Source: Pseudomonas palleroniana
GTDB lineage: Bacteria > Pseudomonadota > Gammaproteobacteria > Pseudomonadales > Pseudomonadaceae
Reading direction: 5' to 3'
DNA length: 64,000 bases
Assembly (NCBI RefSeq): GCF_003031675.1
Contig: NZ_PYWX01000091.1
Coordinates: 1 to 64,000, forward strand
A program made the translations under genes and the position numbers. Numbering within the stretch: position 1 is the stretch's first letter; each line of letters starts with the position of its first letter. The notes below the pieces were generated by a model, which worked only from the letters and a program-made list of their open reading frames with translations, was not told the origin of the DNA and did not search any database. This document shows positions 60,621 to 64,000 of this stretch, in pieces.

Positions 60621-62538
60621 GTGTGTCGGCACTCAGCGGGTTCGGCAGGCGCCCGACGATATCCGCGTGGCTCTCCAGCAAACGCATGCGCATGAAGGAC
60701 TTGGCCGGCCATGCCTGCTCCAGCAGCGCTTTGCGTTCGGCTTCCCAGCGTTGGGGGGCGACGACGTCGCGCAATTGGTCAAAGCACTGGCTGACTTGGG
60801 CCGCCAGTTCGTTCCAGAGCAGCGCCTGGGGCATATCGAAATAACGTGCGCTGAGCAGCACCAGTTCGCCCAAGTGGCACATGAAGACGGTGTGCAACAG
60901 TTTGTCGCGTACAAAGCCCGCATCGTCGTACAGGGTCATCTTGGGATCATGCAGCTCGATGTCCAGGCCTTGGGCGTGCAAGGTCTGGCGGTCGATGCGG
61001 ATATCGCCGAAATCACGCAGTAGCAGGCGGCTCAACTGCCCGTCCGCAGCCATGACCATGAAGGAGTTCTGCTGGTGGGCCTCGAATGCGACGCCATAGC
61101 GCAGGTACATGCCGAGCAGGGCTGGCACGGCGATTGAGGCGTAGTCGCGAAAGAACCCGAGCATGGCGTCGGCATCGTCCCGGCCTTTGCTCAGGCGTAC
61201 CCACTGCCTCAGCAGTGGCTGCCCGTGTTGGTCGATGGCAAACAGGCTGCCTACCGGAATGGCCAGCTCCCCCGGTTGAAGCTGACTCAGGGGGTTGTCA
61301 CGGTAGAGCACGGCCAGATGGCGGGAATGTTCGTCATTGGCTGGTTGAGGCTTGAAATGCACACCGATCCGCTCGGGCACGATGCTCAGCACCTTTTGAA
61401 TCGCGGGCTCGCGCGCCAGGATCGTCAGCAGCAACTGGCTGATGCGCGGGCCCATGCGCGCCGAACGCGGCGACACCGTGCGCTGTACGCTGGTCAGGCG
61501 CAGCGAAACAGGAAGCTTGACCATAGGGGTGTCAGCCCGGCCTTCAGGCAAGACCGTCCGGAAGGACATGGTGGGGTGGGCGGTGAACGCGACGATATCG
61601 GTCAGCACCAGCAGACGGTCACCTATCTCGTTGGCGAACAACTGGGGAAGCTCCTGGCGAGCTTGCCAAGGGTGGGCGGGCAGCGGCAGATAGTCGCTGG
61701 CTTCAAGGCCCTGGGCGGTGAGTTCGGTCACCAGTTGTTGCGCCGCGTGGGGAAACTGGGTTTGCCACCACTGCCAGTAATCCGCGGTACCCGCCAGCGT
61801 TTCGACGTGGGCGTACTGGCGGTGCAACGCACAGAGGATGACCGGGAAACGCGCTTCGAACTCGGGTGAGAAATCAATCACTTGATCGGTGCCCAGGCCC
61901 AGTTTGGTTTTGTAGTTGGGGTGCCAGGGGTGACCCAGCGTGCCCCACTGTTCAAGCACGGAAGTCGGGTTGGCAACGCTGGGTTCGTCCTTGAGGTAGC
62001 GCAGCAGGTTGGCCTGATGGGCCGCGCTCATCGAGGCGTGCAGCCTGAGGCTCCATTGCTCGTGAAACGCCAGGCACAGCGTGTCGTTGACGAAACTGTC
62101 GTCGATCTCGGTATTGAGGCGGTTCAGAACCTGCGGGTCGGCAGGCGTCTCGAGGGCGTCGTTAAGCAACGTCAGCAACTGCGAGGGGAATTGGATCTTC
62201 TGGTCCGCCAGATTGACTTGGCAAAGCGTGATCGGGCCACGCAGGTCCCAACTGGCCATGCGACCTGGGCGCAGGTGCTCGAAATGCAGATGGGCGTTAT
62301 CGGACAGTGGTAGCCGGCAGTGACCTTGCTGGTCATAGGTGAGTGCGTTGGAGTCCAGCAGCCCTTCACGAAACAGGGCCTGGATCAGGCGTTGAAAGCT
62401 GCGTTGTGCTGCGGGTACGAGGGTGTCGATCAGTGTGTCGAGAGTTATACGATGAGCCAGAAATTGCGGAGCCGCCAGGGCTTCCCCCCAGCGTTTAAGC
62501 AATGATTGCTCCGGTGCACTGCTGTATTCATTCGACAT
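60610..62538 (-). CDS. NIS siderophore synthetase (IucA/IucC family)
   Basis: A 642-residue NRPS-independent siderophore synthetase. The family segments are all visible: the citrate/ATP region around LPLPAHPWQ (about 287) and HPTMSFRTVLPE (Ser-Phe-Arg-Thr), then VRLSKGRDDADAM and YGVAFEAHQQNSFMVM (about 485), and RDFGDIRID. It joins a carboxylate such as citrate to an amine or alcohol using ATP. It is the only synthetase here, and the first gene of the operon. AAAGGGAG precedes the ATG. Rhizoferrin-type products (two citrates with one diamine) are plausible but unproven. Confidence 0.9.
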   Translation of the reverse strand: MSNEYSSAPEQSLLKRWGEALAAPQFLAHRITLDTLIDTLVPAAQRSFQRLIQALFREGLLDSNALTYDQQGHCRLPLSDNAHLHFEHLRPGRMASWDLRGPITLCQVNLADQKIQFPSQLLTLLNDALETPADPQVLNRLNTEIDDSFVNDTLCLAFHEQWSLRLHASMSAAHQANLLRYLKDEPSVANPTSVLEQWGTLGHPWHPNYKTKLGLGTDQVIDFSPEFEARFPVILCALHRQYAHVETLAGTADYWQWWQTQFPHAAQQLVTELTAQGLEASDYLPLPAHPWQARQELPQLFANEIGDRLLVLTDIVAFTAHPTMSFRTVLPEGRADTPMVKLPVSLRLTSVQRTVSPRSARMGPRISQLLLTILAREPAIQKVLSIVPERIGVHFKPQPANDEHSRHLAVLYRDNPLSQLQPGELAIPVGSLFAIDQHGQPLLRQWVRLSKGRDDADAMLGFFRDYASIAVPALLGMYLRYGVAFEAHQQNSFMVMAADGQLSRLLLRDFGDIRIDRQTLHAQGLDIELHDPKMTLYDDAGFVRDKLLHTVFMCHLGELVLLSARYFDMPQALLWNELAAQVSQCFDQLRDVVAPQRWEAERKALLEQAWPAKSFMRMRLLESHADIVGRLPNPLSADTHAH

Positions 62539-62582
62539 GATGAACTCCCTTTGGTCATGTGGCGGCTGAAAAGTGCGCGAAT

Positions 62583-62601
62583 ATTATCGAGAATCATTAC
62601 C
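62583..62601 (-). promoter_or_regulatory. Candidate Fur box upstream of the siderophore operon
   Basis: The 19-bp site ATTATCGAGAATCATTACC matches the Fur consensus GATAATGATAATCATTATC at 13 of 19 positions; its right half GAGAATCATTACC matches 11 of 13. It is 45 nt upstream of the synthetase start, a normal place for iron repression. Confidence 0.6.
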
Positions 62602-62663
62602 AGTTGTCTATTTGTTGCTGCATACAACTGAATCGTTTATGCGCGATGCTGATGACCAAAACG

Positions 62664-62691
62664 AAAAACCCCGCTCGAGGGCGGGGTTTTT
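62664..62691. terminator. Rho-independent terminator, bidirectional
   Basis: AAAAACCCCGC and GCGGGGTTTTT flank a short TCGAGG loop in a strong hairpin. It terminates the small gene at 62746-62934 before the siderophore promoter region. Confidence 0.88.
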
Positions 62692-62745
62692 GGGCGGTAG
62701 GGGCCTCAGCTGCGTGGGCTGGGGGCCTACTCGAATTTCAGAGTT

Positions 62746-62934
62746 TCAGGAGCTTTGTGCCTGGCGTTTCATTTCGAGAATTTCGAGCTCGTTTTTATAA
62801 TTGTTGGCATCGCTCTCGTTATGAAACATACCGACCAATACGTCTTGCTGATGGACATCCCAGATGTGAATCCCGTGAGCTACCGCTTCGTGGGACATAT
62901 GTTCGTCGTCGCGTTCAGTTACTTTTACAGTCAT
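62746..62934 (-). CDS. Small conserved-looking protein of unknown function (62 aa)
   Basis: A 62-residue soluble protein with no signal peptide. It is acidic/histidine-rich at the N terminus (ERDDEHMSHEAVAHGIHIWD), followed by a strand-like QQDVLVGMFHNESDANNYKN and a charged helix. The layout suggests a small alpha/beta fold such as a two-strand/one-helix protein. GGAG lies 7 nt before the ATG, so it is probably translated. It has its own terminator (62664-62691). I do not recognise a family. Confidence 0.72.
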   Translation of the reverse strand: MTVKVTERDDEHMSHEAVAHGIHIWDVHQQDVLVGMFHNESDANNYKNELEILEMKRQAQSS

Positions 62935-63154
62935 CTGCTTGCTCCAATCTCTGGTTGATCTGCGGCAAGTCGTCGCAGGCCTTTGTTATATATTTTGTTA
63001 GCTTGCTAAGTAAACTGATTTTGCGCGCAACAATTAATTGCAGAAACTGCAACAGTCCTGCAGGCCGCGCAAATAGCGACATTGCGTCGCAGAGGCTGGA
63101 GTTTTATGACAGAAGTTTCATGTTGGCATCCGCCGATTGGCTAATCGACAGGCG

Positions 63155-63180
63155 AAAAAAAGCCCCGCATTCGCGAGGCT
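63155..63180 (-). terminator. Rho-independent terminator of the DUF3108 gene
   Basis: On the minus strand AGCCTCGC and GCGGGGCT form a stem (one mismatch) with a GAAT loop and a seven-T tail, 18 nt after the DUF3108 stop codon. Confidence 0.85.
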
Positions 63181-63198
63181 CTTCGTCGTGTCGTTCGG

Positions 63199-63912
63199 TC
63201 AGTTGCCTTTGACAGGCTTGCCGTCAACGGTGCCGTCCAACAGCATGATGTTGTATTCCTTGCCGTCGGTTTCGACCTGACGCAGGGCAACCAGGATGCC
63301 GCCCCAGTCCTTGGCGAACCACATTTGGGTGATGCGCTTGGTCTGCGACGGATCGCGCACGCGCTCGACCTTGATTGCATCAATCGAGCCGGCCTTGGTC
63401 TGGACTTTTTCCGGGCCAATCACGCGGAAGTCGTAGGTGTCGGTGTCGGTGCCCTCAGCCACGCGGTAGCTCATGCTTTTTTTGCCGGCAGCCACATCGC
63501 GTTGCAAGGCCAACTGATAGGTCGACTTGTCGAGCATGCCGCTTTCGAGGGTGACGTTGACCGGGTCTTTGTTTTCGAAGCCGGTGATCTTGTTGGTCGC
63601 GTAGTCGAAGTCCAGGTTGATCTTCTTCGCCTTGCCCAGGCCGCCGCGTTCGAAGGTGTAGCTCTTGGGTTGCAGAGCGTCCTTCTCAACCTTGATCACG
63701 CTGGTTTCGGTGAGGCTGGCGATCATCATGGACGCCTTGAAGTTCAAGGTCCACGTGCCATCGCTGTTGTGGGTGAGGCTGCGTTCAGCCGAACCACTCA
63801 TGGGCAACTGTTTCCAGTCGGCGGTGTAGCTGGCGGAGAAAGGGTGTAAATCTGCTGCTTGCACGGCTGGCAAAGCAAACAGCGCAAAAGCGAAGAGCAA
63901 GGCGCGACGCAT
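63199..63912 (-). CDS. DUF3108 domain protein, periplasmic
   Basis: A 237-residue secreted protein with a signal peptide (ends AVQA). The DUF3108 beta-rich domain covers about 25-230 with HPFSASYTADWKQLPMSGSA, YTFERGGLGKAKKINLDFDY and VETDGKEYNIMLLDG. Function is unknown; it may be a lipid- or envelope-associated beta-barrel-like fold. It lies directly downstream of purN on the same strand (8-nt gap), the arrangement recalled as PA0943/PA0944 in P. aeruginosa. Confidence 0.86.
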   Translation of the reverse strand: MRRALLFAFALFALPAVQAADLHPFSASYTADWKQLPMSGSAERSLTHNSDGTWTLNFKASMMIASLTETSVIKVEKDALQPKSYTFERGGLGKAKKINLDFDYATNKITGFENKDPVNVTLESGMLDKSTYQLALQRDVAAGKKSMSYRVAEGTDTDTYDFRVIGPEKVQTKAGSIDAIKVERVRDPSQTKRITQMWFAKDWGGILVALRQVETDGKEYNIMLLDGTVDGKPVKGN

Positions 63913-63920
63913 AAAATCTC

Positions 63921-64000
63921 CTAGGTTCGAATCAAGTGGCCGCTGGCCGCGAGTAACTGGCCGTCCAATAATGCACCCTGCGCACCAAGAATCAACCGAC
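63921..64000 (-). CDS. purN: Phosphoribosylglycinamide formyltransferase (PurN), C-terminal end only
   Basis: The last 25 codons of a minus-strand frame run in from the right window edge. They read RLILGAQGALLDGQLLAASG, then HLIRT and a TAG stop. The C terminus and the position in front of the DUF3108 gene fit PurN of Pseudomonas, which transfers a formyl group from 10-formyl-THF in purine synthesis. Only the tail is visible, so the name rests mainly on synteny. Confidence 0.6.
   Translation of the reverse strand, partial: RLILGAQGALLDGQLLAASGHLIRT

Noticed and set aside
1..64000. CRISPR arrays, prophage, integrase, transposases, tRNA or rRNA genes
   Set aside because: Scanned for but none seen; repeats found are REP/REPIN elements, without regular spacers or cas genes.

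Overview
The window is chromosomal core sequence of a Pseudomonas from the P. fluorescens group. The evidence is uniformly high GC in the coding third positions, gene orders that match P. aeruginosa blocks (ccoNOQP-aer; fabH2-sigma; azoR-LysR-ppiA-ABC; gbuA/gbuR; cysM-rlmD-relA-mazG; DUF3108-purN), and inverted REP pairs (REPINs) of the kinds described in P. fluorescens. I see no rRNA, tRNA, CRISPR array, insertion sequence, prophage or integrase. Names taken from P. aeruginosa synteny rest on recall, not on a search.

Layout. 1-6.6 kb: a cbb3-type cytochrome oxidase operon (ccoNOQP, minus strand) with a candidate ANR box upstream, a divergent alpha/beta hydrolase, the aerotaxis receptor gene aer and a CPBP membrane protease. 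6.6-10.6 kb: a candidate leader ORF and attenuator before a DMT transporter, a second convergent DMT transporter, and a chemoreceptor. 10.9-19 kb: aceK, the RNA helicase gene hrpA, and a tight trio of a beta-ketodecanoyl-ACP synthase-like FabH, an ECF sigma factor and a small soluble zinc anti-sigma protein. 19-32 kb: a porin, a FemAB-like acyltransferase, aqpZ, a minus-strand LysR/hydrolase/ppiA/ABC-exporter cluster, azoR, a DMT transporter, a YbdG-like mechanosensitive channel and a DEAD-box helicase.

32-38.6 kb: a small regulator-like gene, a copABCD copper-resistance operon with a CopR-like site, a lipoprotein and a TorF-like outer-membrane protein. 38.8-44.3 kb: a 59-residue protein, an S1-domain protein, a DUF2177 protein, an NCS1 permease overlapping tail-to-tail with an MFS gene, and a LysR regulator divergent from the MFS gene. 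44.4-50.4 kb: a 40-residue PA1414-family gene (the locus of the small RNA SicX in P. aeruginosa), then guanidinobutyrate catabolism: a four-gene minus-strand operon (gbuA, an NTF2-like gene, two permeases) and the divergent gbuR.

50.4-57.2 kb: TapT-like tRNA modification, then cysM-rlmD-relA-mazG-DUF2058, of which cysM/rlmD and relA/mazG overlap. 57.3-62.6 kb: a compact three-gene siderophore operon with one IucA/IucC-type synthetase, one MFS exporter and one TonB-dependent receptor behind a Fur-box-like site. With a single synthetase and no dedicated precursor gene, this resembles rhizoferrin/legiobactin loci and is the strongest accessory system here. The window ends with a 62-residue protein, a DUF3108 protein and the last codons of purN.
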